Shown in pieces: positions 9,196-22,610 of a DNA stretch of 64,000 nt (its first letter is position 1; each line of letters opens with the position of its first letter). The stretch is from NCBI GenBank assembly GCA_907164885.2, contig OU015490.1, positions 230,933,891 to 230,997,890 on the forward strand. Reading direction: 5' to 3'. Below the pieces are notes generated by a model. It was not told the origin of the DNA, did not search any database, and saw only the letters and a list, made by a program, of their open reading frames with translations. The position numbers and the translations under genes are program-made. Source of the stretch: Dolomedes plantarius. Taxonomy: Eukaryota > Arthropoda > Arachnida > Araneae > Dolomedidae.

Positions 9196-10838
9196 TGTCG
9201 CAGCGTAGGCGACAGTTTTGGAAAATTAAACAGGTGCAAAGTTGGGCACAAAGAATAGGAGGAGAAGATATATTCCAAACAGCGGATAAATGGTGTACAG
9301 ATGCAGTTTACGATCTGTTTATGTCAAAAAGGGAGACGATAATTGACATGTAAAAGGGGAACGGTCGAAAAAATTGATGGCAGGGAGCGGCGGCCAGCTG
9401 CAGTTAATGATGTGGACAGGCAGAAATAGGAAACGAAGGGGTCCGAAATTTGATGTTAGTGAAATACGAGTTAAGACTTTACGAGCTTCAATGCGTTAGG
9501 AGGTCAGTAGGGGGTCCGAATAGAAGCGTGTGAATGTAGGGGCGTGAGAATTCTCCAGAAGGGTGCAACGACTGACGCCCCCTTCAATGTTGAGTGGAGG
9601 AGATAGTAATATAAAAAAAGAGTTGGAACCAATAAAGGGTATCCAGATTTACCCATTGGTCAGGAGGTGGCTACCAATGGAAAGCCTCGAATTAAGTGGG
9701 GGAGTTAAGTAAAAGATAGAGATGGAGACAAATATATCAGAGAGAAGAGAGAGAGAGATAGAGTTGAAAAAAGCAATGAGTTGATGAATTTTAGAATCCA
9801 CTGAGGAGAAGTCGGAGTCAAGAAAGACGGAAAGGGCCGCAGACGAATAAAGAAGATAGAGGTGTAAGCCCTCAAGTGCAGATGAATATATGCCCGACGA
9901 TTGAAGGATCAACGAGCCGAAAGCCTACCGCGCCGACCCTAACTCAATGAGCACGCCTAATGACTCCAGGAGCGAAGTCGAGCTGACTGCTAGCCGATAG
10001 CGTAGTCCTAGAAGGAGACAACTGCCCAGGAGCCCCGAACTCTCCCATGCCGCACCCCTTCGTCGAGGGAGCGCCCGCTACCAAGAGGTTGTAAAGCACC
10101 GGAGCCCCGTAAGCATAGATGACCAGGAGCGAAGGCGATCCGATTACCAGCCCATAACTTAGCCCTAGAAGAGACACCTGTCCAGGCGCCCAGAATTTTC
10201 CCATGCCGCACTCCCTTCGCCGAGCGAGCGCCAGCTACCAAGAGGTTGTAGAGTACCGGAGCCCCGTATGCATAGAGGATCGCCATCAGCCACCCTGGCC
10301 CCGAGTGTAAAGTCCTTGTGTCGCAGATGACCGCCGCAAGCCTCTCATCGTCCTTCACGATTCTCCGAGCTGTGCAAGTAGCAGGTACGGGATTTTGTTT
10401 ATTTGATGATCTTGTGCCGATGCTCAATTAGGTTAATAGGAGGATAGGAGCCGCGCGTAATATTGCATGTTGTCATAGATATATGTTACCGAATATTTGT
10501 GGTTTTGTATATATATTATTATATGTATTGTATTAACATGTTAAATGAGTAGTGATAGAAAGGCAAGAACGAGTAATATTAATGGTGTACGATAAGTGAT
10601 AGGGTATATATATATATATATATATATGTGTTGTATTAACATGTTAAAGGATTAATGATAAGAAGTCGATAATGAGTAATGTGAACTGTATAAATAGTGT
10701 GTTGATAGTTAATAAATTGATTTGTGATCATACACCTGAGTAATCATTAATCCATTGGGCCAAGCAATGTACTAACCACAATTAAATACTCAACAATAAG
10801 TATAATAATAATCAACCTAAAACTAATTTACAGTGACA
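9196..10838 (+). repeat. 3' LTR (1643 bp)
   Basis: Same ends, same internal GC-rich duplication (9968-10281) and same TATA/AATAAA order as the 5' LTR. It is eight bases shorter because its (TA)n tract has four fewer units. The target duplication CTTCT follows at 10839-10843. Confidence 0.92.
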
Positions 10839-11433
10839 CTTCTCCCCACTAATCTCCAATAAGCTTCATTGATAAACCAAAAATTGTATCCTGGCTTTTA
10901 GAAGGAACATTTAATCCGCCATGTTTTCCGATTTATTAAATTAACAAAGAATTTATTATTCAGACAATCGAGTTTTAACAGTCAACCTGTCGAGTAATTT
11001 TCATAAACTTTTTTCTTTTTATGAAATTTATGTTGTTCGGAATCTATAGTTTTCATTTGCCCTGTGGTTTTAGAGACCATAAAATCATAAAACGAAGCAA
11101 TTATTCTTGTAATATAATTTTTTTAAATTAAAATATTATTGAGCATAACTTAGAATTTTCGAAAAAAAATAGATAATTGTTAGAAGCGTTCAACAAAATT
11201 CTTTCATTTGAAAGAAATATGAAAAATTTCAATTGATACTTATCTATATTAAAGAAATTCACCTGCTTTTTTTCGGTGAATTTTTGTAATCAGGAGTGTA
11301 CTGTATAATATTTATGGACTGTTAAAATTTATTTTAAGTATCATTTCTAATAGTGGTAATTAAGTAACTATATATATTAAAGAGGGTGTTGTGATAACAA
11401 TTTATCTGCATCGCAATAAATATATTTTACCGC

Positions 11434-11615
11434 GTAATGATTAACACGCCTTTTTTGCAAAAGTATTCCATCTATATCACTATTACATATATAATTTTGC
11501 GTAACTTTTGTGTTTGTTGCCCTGTGTAATGATTAACACGTATTTTTTGCAAAAGTATAACATCTATATCACTATTACATATGTAATTTTGTGTAACTTT
11601 TGTGTTTGTTGATTT
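11434..11615. repeat. 92-bp tandem duplication
   Basis: The block 'gtaatgattaacacg' through 'taacttttgtgtttgttg' starts at 11434 and again at 11526 with about ten differences. The rest of 10844-12480 is AT-rich and holds nothing I can name. Confidence 0.75.
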
Positions 11616-12489
11616 AACTATTGTAAAATCATGTGGTTTGCGTTATTAGAACTTTGGCAGAGTTAATTTTCTATGGCTTTCAATTTCTATATCGAGATCA
11701 AATTCTTATCGAGTTATACAATGCCTTGACTGTGTTTAACAGAGGGAGAAAAAATGGAAAGAAACAATGCCTTGGTGACATTTTGGTGACGTTGTTGCGA
11801 TATCATAAAATATTGTGATTGTAATTAAAAATACCATGGTGGGTATTTCTAATCTCGAATTGAAATTATTTATGCTTTATATTGTTTCATTCTAAAACTT
11901 AGCAGTTCGTTTTGGGCTATGGAATTAAAAATTATCATTTTTTCTGTGTGACTCTGATAAATTTTTATTTATCAATATTCCATTATTTAAAAATCATAGG
12001 GCACGTTCATCATTATTGAATATATTTAATTGAAAATGTTCAATGTGAAAATATAAATGAAAAAACACATGATTTCTCATGTGTATGAAATGGTATAAAC
12101 TGCTGTAGATGTTTCTATTCAAGGGTTATACTCTAATGTTCAAAAATTGAAAGATAATTAAGAAAATTCAACTTTACTTGTGGCTGTGAAAAGAGAATGT
12201 TTCGTAGTTTTACATACACTTAAATAAAGACATACTACGCTGTTTAAAAGTATAATAATTCCAAAGTAATTATTTCGTAAGAAAATATGTACAAAATCAC
12301 AAAATAACAAAATTCATAAAACGCAACATCACTGTTTAGTTCATTATTTAATGCTTGTGACTAACTTTTTTAGAAATGCATACATGGCAACATATTTCCA
12401 TAGATTAAACAAAATGGTGAATTAGTACTTTTGGATTAAACACCATTCTTATTGGAGGCATAGGGGGGAAATGAAGCTCGGTGATCATG

Positions 12490-12965
12490 ATCCCTTTATC
12501 ATGATCCCTTTCTAGACATGCAGACCGCCACCATGGGGACTGGATCGTTCAAGGGTGTTCAAATGATGGTGGCATGTGCACACTCTCTCCAGATCAATGT
12601 ACGTCTACAATCCTTATTAGTTCTGAACATGGACAAATACGTTAACAGTATTCGGGTCAAGTCTTTTGGGACCCATTTGCTATTGAGACGATACCACCTT
12701 AAACGAGCGCTTTTGGAAGACAACCAAAATGGAACAACGCATTGGTCGTCTCGCATACGTACGTAAAATTTTAGGTATGCAGTATGACGCCTTATTCGGA
12801 TACCTGTAGCTGCTGTCAGATCAGAAACCAACTGCCTTGAGGTTGCATGGCGAAATCATTTTTTTTAAGAAAAGCCAAACAACGATCTTCTTCTGATGTA
12901 GTTTCCATCCGACGCGACGGTTTTAACCTGCGGTACGTGTAATTCCTCCTGGGCTTAAAAACCGA
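12490..12965 (-). pseudogene. Tc1-like transposase fragment, heavily decayed
   Basis: On the minus strand, a TTSEEDRCLAFL stretch (near 12900) precedes SDLTAATGIRIRRHT and, further on, RRTLIWRE. In spider-type Tc1 transposases these correspond to the TTxxxDRYLxLxARR linker, DLxAATGxxxSxxTVxxRL and the DxRRxxIWRE stretch just after the first catalytic Asp. The first catalytic motif (normally FSDESRF) has become LTYLSMF, so the Asp is gone. Frames shift at least twice. No terminal inverted repeats were found. The longest unbroken piece is 90 codons. Confidence 0.55.
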
Positions 12966-14258
12966 TTACCGAGACTGGAGATCAGACTTTGTTTAATATC
13001 TAACTCTCTGGGTACTTCCAGTTGCACCATACCAGGTTTTTAAGTCTACATGCGAATGTCCACCTTTGGCATTCATCTAAATGATGTCTTTCAGACGTGA
13101 TTAACTACAGCTAACTGCTTGCTCACACGCAAATATCTTTTTCACCAAACTAGTACGCGAATTCAAACGCGTGTTTCTTATGTTTTGCTCGCATGCGACT
13201 TATTTGTATATTCCTTGAGCAAATACATTTGCAACTGTTCCTTTTTATATTCGTAGATTCGAATTAGCCCAATCACGTACCTTTGATGGAATTTTCATCC
13301 ATTATTGCTTTGTAAATACTATTATTCTGATGTGCCACGTCTCAAGGTAACGTTCAATTTCGGGCCCTAGTGTCTTTTAGAAGTAGAATTTTCCCCCACT
13401 ATTTGCAAGTACCTTGCAAGTATACTTGTAGTACACTTATCACCTGTAAGTATACATTTGCCAGTATTTGTCAGTACTACGTCTCAAGATATCCTTCAAT
13501 TTTGAGCACTATTCCATTTAACATGAATTTTATGTAATTTTCGTGACAATGTCATTATTCGTATATGTTTCATTACATTGTCAATTGACAAACATAAATT
13601 ATTTAATTAAATCGTCTATACATATGAGTGACATTTAGATTAATTGAACTCGTATAACGCATTTAACAGTATTTTTTTTTATTTCTATCTTTTAATTAGA
13701 CAAACTTTCAACAATGCTCGAATCTGAAACCTGCAAAGATATAAACTGAATTTATATTAACATACCTGAAAAAACCATAAAATATATAGGTCGTTTGCAC
13801 ACAATATTTTTTATAGCTTAAATAATGTTCTGATAGAAAATCAATGATTATGAGGAAGTAAAATAAAACTACGTCTATAAGAAGTCATTAATAACCGTAA
13901 AAATCTATATTTGTAAAAGGTTTTAGAATTTATTTTATTCCTTGTTTACAATCACATATAAAGATTGGGTTCTCCTTTCAAAGGTCACATGAAATCTTTT
14001 AGCATATAAATCTTATGTTTCAGATTTTTCACATATTTTCATTTAAAAAAAAGTCCTAATTCAATATTAAAGTATTAATTTTCATAGCTATCCGAAAAAA
14101 GGAATTGAAACGGAAAGAAAATATTTTAATGCAAAAGTACGGCTAAATTAATGTAGTCAAAGAATCATCCTTTACGAAATGCAGAATTATAAAGAATTAA
14201 CCTTCAGTGGCCGAAATTATTTCGCTTATACATGAACAGTAATAAGGGGGAAAGTTCT
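12966..14258. other. No gene recognised; one weak internal duplication
   Basis: The only structure seen is a diverged repeat of 'acgtctcaag..a....ttcaattt' at 13339 and 13480, about 145 bases apart. Otherwise AT-rich sequence without coding signal on either strand. Confidence 0.5.
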
Positions 14259-14287
14259 GTCACCATAGCAACGATTTCATGACGTCA
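14259..14287 (+). promoter_or_regulatory. Candidate X-box (RFX) plus CRE element
   Basis: GTCACCATAGCAAC at 14259-14272 is, reversed, GTTGCTATGGTGAC, a good RFX X-box. Seven bases later the perfect palindrome TGACGTCA (CRE) occupies 14280-14287. This X-then-CRE arrangement is known from metazoan promoters, for example MHC class II X1/X2. A strong splice donor follows within 90 bases. Function is inferred from motif match only. Confidence 0.4.
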
Positions 14288-14374
14288 TGATCAATGCGCA
14301 ACAAGTGAATAACATTAAAGAAATAAGCAGTATCGCGCTTCTTTGAAAAATGCATTTCAAATAACAGTACGCAG
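14288..14374 (+). other. Candidate non-coding first exon ending at a consensus splice donor
   Basis: ACGCAG|GTAAGA places a strong donor at 14374/14375 just downstream of the X-box/CRE pair. No sustained reading frame is present, so it would be a 5' UTR exon. The true start site is unknown. It could also be chance. Confidence 0.25.
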
Positions 14375-14631
14375 GTAAGAACACCTTTGGGGATTTATGA
14401 GCGTTGAGAGGTGTTTTGAAAAAGGTTTTCTGAGCGCATATTATCGATTCGTCGGCGTCTCCTTTCTCGAAAAGTTAAATGTGAAACGAAAATTCATTCC
14501 TCAGAATTTTGCTTCGTGAATCGATTTTCTGCTTTTAGGCTTTTCTGACAGGTTGAGACAACATAAAATAACACAAGTTTAAAAGGATCACATTTTATGA
14601 TGTTATTATACAATTTAAAATATATTAAAAT

Positions 14632-14633
<2 letters not shown>

Positions 14634-14682
<49 letters not shown>
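14634..14682. repeat. (TA)n microsatellite
   Basis: Uninterrupted AT dinucleotide run of about 48 bases. The stretch to 14865 holds nothing else recognisable. Confidence 0.9.
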
Positions 14683-14687
<5 letters not shown>

Positions 14688-14867
14688 ATAGTAAGGTTAT
14701 ATATAATTAAACTAAATACCACATATGTAAACATAGGATCAGAGAAATAGACACCAACATATTAAAATTTCCTCGTATTTAAAAAAAAAAAATCAAACGT
14801 AACTTATTGCTATCCCACCAAACTAGGGAATAACTAGATTTATTTTCAAATTAATTTAAAGTAAATA

Positions 14868-16325
14868 CACTGCTCAAAAAATTAAGGGAGCAAGCAAAGA
14901 AGTTAAGAAAACCGTGCGAGACAGCCATGTATTGGTATAAAATGGATAGTACACGCGTATCAATGAGCAATACAGAAAAAAGACGTAAAAAAATTTGTAA
15001 TTAAGCTTTAATTCTTTGAAAATATGGAAAAAAAACATGAAAAGATGATTTAGGGCAACAATTTGGTTACATGTAAACGATAAAAAAAGTATTGTTTAGA
15101 AATGATGCAGCATTTTTAATATGGCGTGTGGTCTCCTCGAATAGCTAAGACTGCTGCTCACCTGTTTTCCATGGATGCGAGGATGTTATCGATAAGACTT
15201 TGGAGAATACTGTTCGACTCCTCAAGAAGTACAATCTACAAGTCTCGGAGAGTAAAAGGAGGCCTTGGTCTCGCCGCAATGCGTCGTCCAAACATGTCCA
15301 AAACATGCTCGATTTTATTCAGGTCAGGAGAGCACGCTGGCAATTCCATACACTCTATTGTTTTAGCTTCAAGCATGTTCTCCACAAGACGAGCTGTATG
15401 CGGTCTGACATTATCATGCTGGAAAACAAGGGTATCTCCAATGGCTGCAGCGTAAGGTATGACATGAGGTCTCAGTATCTCGTCTGCATACCTTCGGGCC
15501 GTCAAAGTTCCATTCCGAATGATATGCAGGTCCGTACGTCCACATATGCTGATTCCACCCCATACCATCACACTCCAGATTGAATCGGGACTCGTCTGTA
15601 AACAGCACTTGGCTCCAATCATGTTGCTCCCAATCTTGATGTTCAGCAGCCCATCTTCTTCGGGCCGCACGGTGGCGTGAGGTCAACGGAATGTAGACCA
15701 TTGACCTACGTGCATAGATATGTCTCTGATGAAGCCTATTGCGTACTGTTTGTCTAACACCCTTCGTCCTGTTGCCAAGAGCAAGTGTCTTTCAGCTGAG
15801 TAGCATTGTCTGTTCTGTTTCGACGAGCTGTCAACAGTATATACCGGTCATCAGTTGCTGTAGTGGCGCGTGGCCGACCTTGCCCTGGTCGACTCTAACA
15901 TTCCCTGTTTCTTGGAATCGATGCCACAGCCTTGCATCGACACTTCTGGCGACTCCAACAACGTCCGCGACACTACGTTGTGTTTGCCCGGATTCAAGTA
16001 TGCCTATAGTACGCCATGCCAATGGATTCCGGTAAATCACGTTGTTGAGACATTTTCAAGTCACCTTTTCTCAAAAAGAAGAACTGAGCAATCGAATTTC
16101 ATTGTTAAGGTAGTGAAACAGACGTTTCTGCAACATCCCGATCTCCGCCCTTATGTTCTTTTTCTGGTTTTTGAAGTCATGAACTTTGATTTGCATATAA
16201 AGTTTTCTTCTTCTGTTTCCTTCTAGGCTTTAAATCATGGATGATTTATTTTATGTTACTTATCGGTGTAGGTATTTGCGTAATTTCGTTAAAACCATGT
16301 GCTCCCCTAATTGTTTTGAGCAGTG
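14868..16325 (-). mobile_element. Tc1-like element with TIRs (1458 bp), inactive
   Basis: Left end CACTGCTCAAAAAATTAAGG at 14868 is matched inverted by the right end (reverse complement CACTGCTCAAAACAATTAGG) ending at 16325. TA dinucleotides flank both ends (14866-14867, 16326-16327), the standard Tc1/mariner target duplication. The interior carries one broken transposase on the minus strand. About 200 bp of non-coding sequence lies at each side. Confidence 0.85.
15116..16053 (-). pseudogene. Tc1-like DD34E transposase, frameshifted
   Basis: Starts with MSQQRDLPES at 16053, hits an early stop and shifts into a frame carrying a paired-like helix-turn-helix segment (SVADVVGVARSVDARLW). Further pieces show FTDESRF (first Asp), VMVWGGIS, FQHDN (second Asp) and LNKIEHV (Glu), with 34 residues between the second Asp and the Glu. 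The C-terminus ends near HTPY at 15116-15118. The span is about 312 codons, shorter than the usual 340, so small deletions have occurred as well as several frameshifts. It would bind the TIRs and catalyse cut-and-paste transposition if intact. Confidence 0.8.
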
Positions 16326-16509
16326 TATATTCGTCTTATGTGAACTTGCAGCTCCAAATAATTTCGTCTTTAGATTTCAATTCTATTACCATAAATTTTT
16401 ATCAATATCTGCAATTGTTTACTTTTAAGACTGCTCGAGATAAAGAACGCAATATGTAGATATGTTCACTATGGTCTGGTGATTACACGTTGAATTACAT
16501 TAAGGGCTC

Positions 16510-17745
16510 CATAGATTTGTGTCTGCGATTATCCTAATTCCATCTTTAGAATGAATCTTGCATAAAATGTATTAAAGTATACCGACGTCTTTCGGTTTTA
16601 ATCAGCTCCTGCTTAACTATTACAACGTTACTCTCACGCGATTGCAAGGAACCGGAAAAATACATGCAATCTGTAGATAGCTGTGTTAATGGATGTGCAG
16701 TATGGACACCGTGTCCGCTCACACACAATATTATTTCGCAGAGTTTTTTTTAAGATATGTAGATAATCAGTATTTACTTTTAGATAAGCTTTTTGCATTA
16801 ACAATTTACTCTCTTAAAACTTTATCCGGTCTCCACTTTTTGGATGAATCTTACGCCAAGTGCATTATAATGTATAGTAGCGTCTTAATCAATTCCTGCC
16901 CAACAATGGCAACGCGACTTTGGCAGGATTGCAAGAACCGAAAAAAATACATGATCCCTGTTGTCAGCTGTATTGGCAGAATTCCATTATGAATTTTTTT
17001 ATGCATTTAGTGTTATTTAAAATAATTTAACAGAGTTTATTAAAATGTGTGCATAGTCATCATGTAAGTTATTAATATGTAAGTTGTTGCTGTATTACTT
17101 TACTTCGTTAAAACTTTATCCTGATGAAATCTTTCGAATGAATCTTAAGTGACGTGTATTAAGGTATACTGCCGTCTTTCGGTCTTAATGAATTCCTGCT
17201 AATCTATGGCAAGGCTACTATGATAGGATTGCATGAAACCGGAAAATTACATGTACTCTATAGTCAACTATTTTGATGGACTTGCAGTAGAGTCATCTCG
17301 TCCTCCCACACACTGTTAGCTAATGTAATTTCGCAGAGTTTATTTAGGTCTGCAGATAATCAGCCTAAACTTTTATGATAATCTGTTTGAGATAACACTT
17401 ACTTTAGTTTTTTAAAAGTTTATCATAATTCCATCTCTCGCATGAATCTTACGCCAATTGTATTAAGGTTTACTGACGTCATTCGGTCTAAATGAGTTCC
17501 TTCCGAACCATGGCAACGCTAATTCGACAGAAGTGAAACAACCATAAAAACCCTGTACTCTGTAGCCAGCTGTGTTGATGGACTTACAGTATGAACATCT
17601 TTCCAGCGCTTACAGTGTTAGCTAATATAATTTCGAAGAGTGTATAAAAGTGCGTGGATAATCAACATGTCCATTTTTCCCGAGCTGTTTGAGTTGACCC
17701 TCTATATTTCTAATTTTTTTTAAGCGTTCAAATTTTACTGAACAT
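16510..17745. repeat. Tandem satellite, about 295-bp unit, four copies
   Basis: Units are anchored by 'tgaatctt' at 16552, 16845, 17139 and 17443. Each continues with a 'gtattaaggtatac' block, a 'tttcggt' block, 'attcctgc', an 'attgcaagaaccggaaaaatacatg' block, 'agctgtgttgatgga', 'tttcgcagagtt' and 'gataatcag', in the same order. Copies are well diverged. The ORFs inside are short and not conserved between copies. Confidence 0.85.
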
Positions 17746-17865
17746 TTAGATAACAGTTTATTACATATTTAGATAGAAATTCTTATTTACTTTTATTACC
17801 AAACAAGTGTTTAAATGAGTAATAATTCAAAATAAATTCTGTTAAAATTTAGACCCAGCAGTAGG

Positions 17866-18640
17866 TTTTCTTTTACAGGTATCAGCAGTGTGGTAGTTTG
17901 TCACTAAAAGCTCTTGAAAGCATATAAACAACATGCTTTTTGGATCCCATTATATGTGCTGGTAAAATATAAAGAGCCTGATATGGAATAATATTCTGTA
18001 TAAAGTAACTGTCAGATAGATATTCTGTTATAGATATCAGCAGTGTGGTAGACCAGTAGCTTAAGAAAATATACAGACATGATGGCGCTTTTGATACATT
18101 CTAAACATTGTTAAAAAGAAATTACCTTATACTGAATAATACTTACATAAAGTAGTCATTAGATAAATATTCTGTTGTAGATATCAGCATTGTGGTAATC
18201 CATACTTAAAAAATCTTGAAAGTATATAGACATGATGGTTCTTTTGCCACATTATATGTGCTGCTAAAGATTGATAGACTGATATGGAATAATATTCTGT
18301 ATAAAGAAGCTGTTATATAAATATTCTGTTACAGATATCAGCAGTTTGGTAGTCCATGACTAAAAGGTTCCGAAGATATACAGACTTGATGGCACTTTTT
18401 CCACATTATAGACATTGTTGAAATAGAAATTCCCTGATACGGAATAATATTCTATATACAGTAGTCGTTAGATAGATATTCTGTTGTAGATATCAGCAGT
18501 GAGGTAATCCATAACTAAAAGGTCTCGAAAGCATACATATATGATGGTCTTTTGTTACATTATATGTGTTGCTGATAAAGAAATAGCCTTATATAGAAAA
18601 AATTTCTTTATAACTAGCCGTTAGATAGAAATTCTATAAC
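17866..18640. repeat. Tandem satellite, about 153-bp unit, five copies
   Basis: Units are anchored by 'atcagcagtgtgg' or variants at 17881, 18036, 18183, 18337 and 18492, each followed by an 'actaaaagctcttgaaagcatat' variant and an 'gatatggaataatattctgt' variant. Starts about 120 bases after the preceding satellite ends but shares no unit sequence with it. Confidence 0.85.
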
Positions 18641-19673
18641 CTGTGGTCTCAGATCTATTTCTTTCCAAGTGAATTTAAACTACGTATGTCTCCATTTAAA
18701 CTCCTGTTATTTTTTTGTTACATACATTTTAAATTTGTAACCTGTTATTATGTGAATAATGATGATAAATTACGATATTTGTTCTAAGATAGAACCATTG
18801 TATACCAGTTATTTTCCTCGTGAGTTAAATAATAGTTTAGTCGTCGAAAACCAATATCTTTATTTTTATAGTCCTAAATTATTCCGTTTCATTTAAAACA
18901 AAATGAAACCTTATCTCTAAAAATTTTCCTTTAATTATTTATTGGAAAATGATCAGTCCTTTAAGCACTGAAACTAATTGTTTTAAAGTCCACAGACGCT
19001 TATGTTTTTAAATTCTTTTGAACAAGGAAAGAGATAATTAAATAACAAAATAATGTTCAAAACAAGATAATATCTAAAAGTTGCGAGTTAATATTTACGA
19101 TCTTTTTTATGGCATTTCTAAAGTATATTTTAAACGAACCCTTTCACTTTACGATGTTTTTCGGTAGGTAATGAAGCTGGTTTTATTACTATAGAAGAAT
19201 ATTACTATAGAAGATAAAGGTACAAAGCAAAATTTATATGGATAACTATTCTCGAAAAGTAATTTTAAGTATATACTAAAAATATTTATATACTATTTTT
19301 CTTTAACGTCATAAATTATGAAAATAGTTTCATTTTCCTCTGTTAGTAACGGAAAAAGTAATTACAGAGGTTTCATTTTTGAACAACATAATGCTATAGA
19401 CAACAGCATTTAACGTCTTTAGTATATCCTTAAAAGTGAAAACTCAATAGTAAAAAAACATAATTACTTATTAAATTCTGCATAGTTAAGACCTGAACTA
19501 AAGCGAGAAACATTGTGTTGATGCTTTTGTCATGTCTCGCCTGCTTTTATCAGATTTAGTGCAACCAGAACCGGCTTTAAGCCGATTGGGTCTACTGGAT
19601 CAAACACGAAGAAAAATTTTAAAAACATGCCTAATAGGTAATGACGTATAAATCTGATTCAGAATAACAACTA
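18641..19673. other. No feature recognised
   Basis: AT-rich single-copy-looking sequence. A short inverted repeat, CGGCTT-T-AAGCCG, near 19573 is the only structure noted. Confidence 0.5.
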
Positions 19674-19687
19674 AACGGAATCTTTAA

Positions 19688-20684
<997 letters not shown>

Positions 20685-20717
20685 ATAATATTACATCCCT
20701 TGCTACTGTTAGAATAC

Positions 20718-20850
20718 GGCCTGTTCACATAGAATCTGTCATCTTCAGCGTAAAAAAATTTAACCAATAATATACCAATGATTAACCCTTTTAACTAAGC
20801 TCCAACGGAATCTTTAACTCTGAAGCTGACGTATTCTATGTCAACAGGCC
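20718..20850. repeat. Imperfect inverted repeat, two ~38-base arms
   Basis: Arm 1 at 20718-20754 ('ggcctgttcacatagaat' then 'tcttcagcgtaaa') is the imperfect reverse complement of arm 2 at 20813-20850 ('tttaactctgaagctgac' then 'attctatgtcaacaggcc'). About 58 bases separate the arms. It could be the ends of a very small non-autonomous element or a hairpin. The following 20851-22335 holds nothing I recognise. Confidence 0.7.
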
Positions 20851-22335
20851 CTATCAGAGGCAAAATAGTTAAAATTTTTCTTGGACCGGGGCAATAGACA
20901 TTTATTAACAGTAGGTCAAACATATACAAGCTACAACACAGATAGACACAGACTAATAGAAAAATTAACATCAGATTTATAAACTTAAACAGAATTACAA
21001 AAAGAGACAATAGTAACTTATAATAAGACATTCAATAGAAATCTTTGACACAACAAATCAGAGACAAGAGGAAGTACTGAGATAAGACGATGTCTTCTGC
21101 AATTACATTGCTAACAGTTACAAATGGAAAAGCTATTGGCTTTCCAATTGAAATTTATATTTTTGCAGCTACTGTGTACTAACCCTATAGGATTCTCTCC
21201 CCTAAATGTTAACCTAGGGAAAAAATGTGGCTGCTATTTACAGGCATATAAAAGCTGATAATCCAATAAAAGTGGTGTTTTTAGGTAGACTGAACTTTTA
21301 TTCACCTTGCAACAGGATTATTTTTATAAATTTCGTCCACAAAAGGAATTTATGAGCGTTTGAAACACACTATGGCAGATTTTTTCCCAAAATAATTTAA
21401 ACTTTAAAATAATATTTGCATTTAAAAAAAGGAAAAATATCTCAAGGTGTAAAATGTCTTTGTCAATTACGGAGTAAATTTTTTTTAAATACGTTTAAAT
21501 CCAAGTCGGCAATCCTTGAACAAATTTTCTCCATAGATAAATATTGAGGTGAGCGAATCCAATAGGGTTAGTACACAGCAGCCTTAAGGATAATTCTAAC
21601 CATTCCTGAAATCGGGTGAAATAAACCTCCGTAGATTAAAATTATGTAAAACATACTTGAGGTCAACAATACAGCGAGAAAGAACAGCTTTGCAGAACTG
21701 TCCAAAGAGCAGGAAGAAGAAATTAAAATTTGATAAAATAATAAATGATCCCGCTGATAAAATTACTACAAAAATTCGTTTCTAAATAATTTTCATTCTG
21801 TAAATAAAATCTTTATAACTTAGCTACATTTTGGCTTTTGTTTTCTCATAAATGTCAATAAAAAATTTGACGGCCTTCATATTTTTCTCTTTCATGCTTC
21901 GCATTGAATTTTGTTCATTTAATGCATACTAGTATTTTGAATACTCCATACAAACATTCTGAATTGGGCCTCATGATGGCTAAGGTTGAAAAGAAACTAT
22001 TTTATTCATGTAAAAATGAACTTAAACAAAGAAACCATATCGTGAAACCGATAATCAAAGTATCTTAAATTATCATGTGAATGTTATACATTACTGATAT
22101 AAAACCGATAAAGAAAACCTAAGTGTAATGCTAATAAATCATAGGGGAACATACCATGTAGGGAATAGCTAGTGAATATCTAAATTTGTTGACGCACAGC
22201 CTAGAACTAATAAGGAAACATGAATAATTAATCTAGGAAACTTCCTCTGTCAATGGAGATAATTTATCGGTGCGTGTAACAAAAAATACAGAACCAGCGT
22301 TTATCAATGTATAAAAACGATAATCAAAGTATCTT

Positions 22336-22610
22336 AAATAATGAAGGGACTGTTATACATTAACTTGTATTTCATAATAATAATCTTATAAAACGCAAGA
22401 ATTATAACATTTGTCATTTTAATAACACCTCTTAAGAAATTTTCAGTTATCAAGTGACTGTTACATATTAACTTACGTTTTATAATTAAAGATTCACTAA
22501 ATAATAATAATTCGAATATTAATTGCACCTCTCAATCACTATATCTTCAAATATCAAGTAACTGTTACATATTAACATGCGTTTTACAATAGCACAATTG
22601 TTATCTTGAT
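22336..22610. repeat. Diverged tandem repeat, about 110-bp unit (array 1)
   Basis: Blocks 'actgttacatattaac..gcgtttta' with 'ataat' and 'acgcaag', then 'cacctct', recur about every 110 bases. The same unit reappears at 23480-23770, so the two arrays belong to one family interrupted by about 900 bases of AT-rich sequence. Confidence 0.7.

Larger units (their letters stand above)
2052..10838 (+). mobile_element. Complete gag-only LTR retrotransposon (TR-GAG-like), 8.8 kb
   Basis: Two long direct repeats, 2052-3702 and 9196-10838, start TGTCGC and end GTGACA. The element is flanked by a perfect 5-bp target duplication CTTCT at 2047-2051 and 10839-10843. The LTRs differ at only two positions I could find (2215/9359 A-G; 3444/10588 C-T) plus four TA units, so insertion is recent. 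A primer-binding-like site follows the 5' LTR and a polypurine tract precedes the 3' LTR. The only substantial ORF is a Gag-like protein at 4132-5658; no protease, reverse transcriptase, RNase H or integrase core is encoded. It therefore needs enzymes supplied in trans, like plant TR-GAG elements. Confidence 0.9.

Noticed and set aside
15126..15583. 109- and 127-codon plus-strand ORFs
   Set aside because: Antisense of the decayed Tc1 transposase on the minus strand.
16510..18640. Possible CRISPR-like array
   Set aside because: Units are 150-300 bases, diverged and without spacers; a eukaryotic tandem satellite fits and no cas genes exist.
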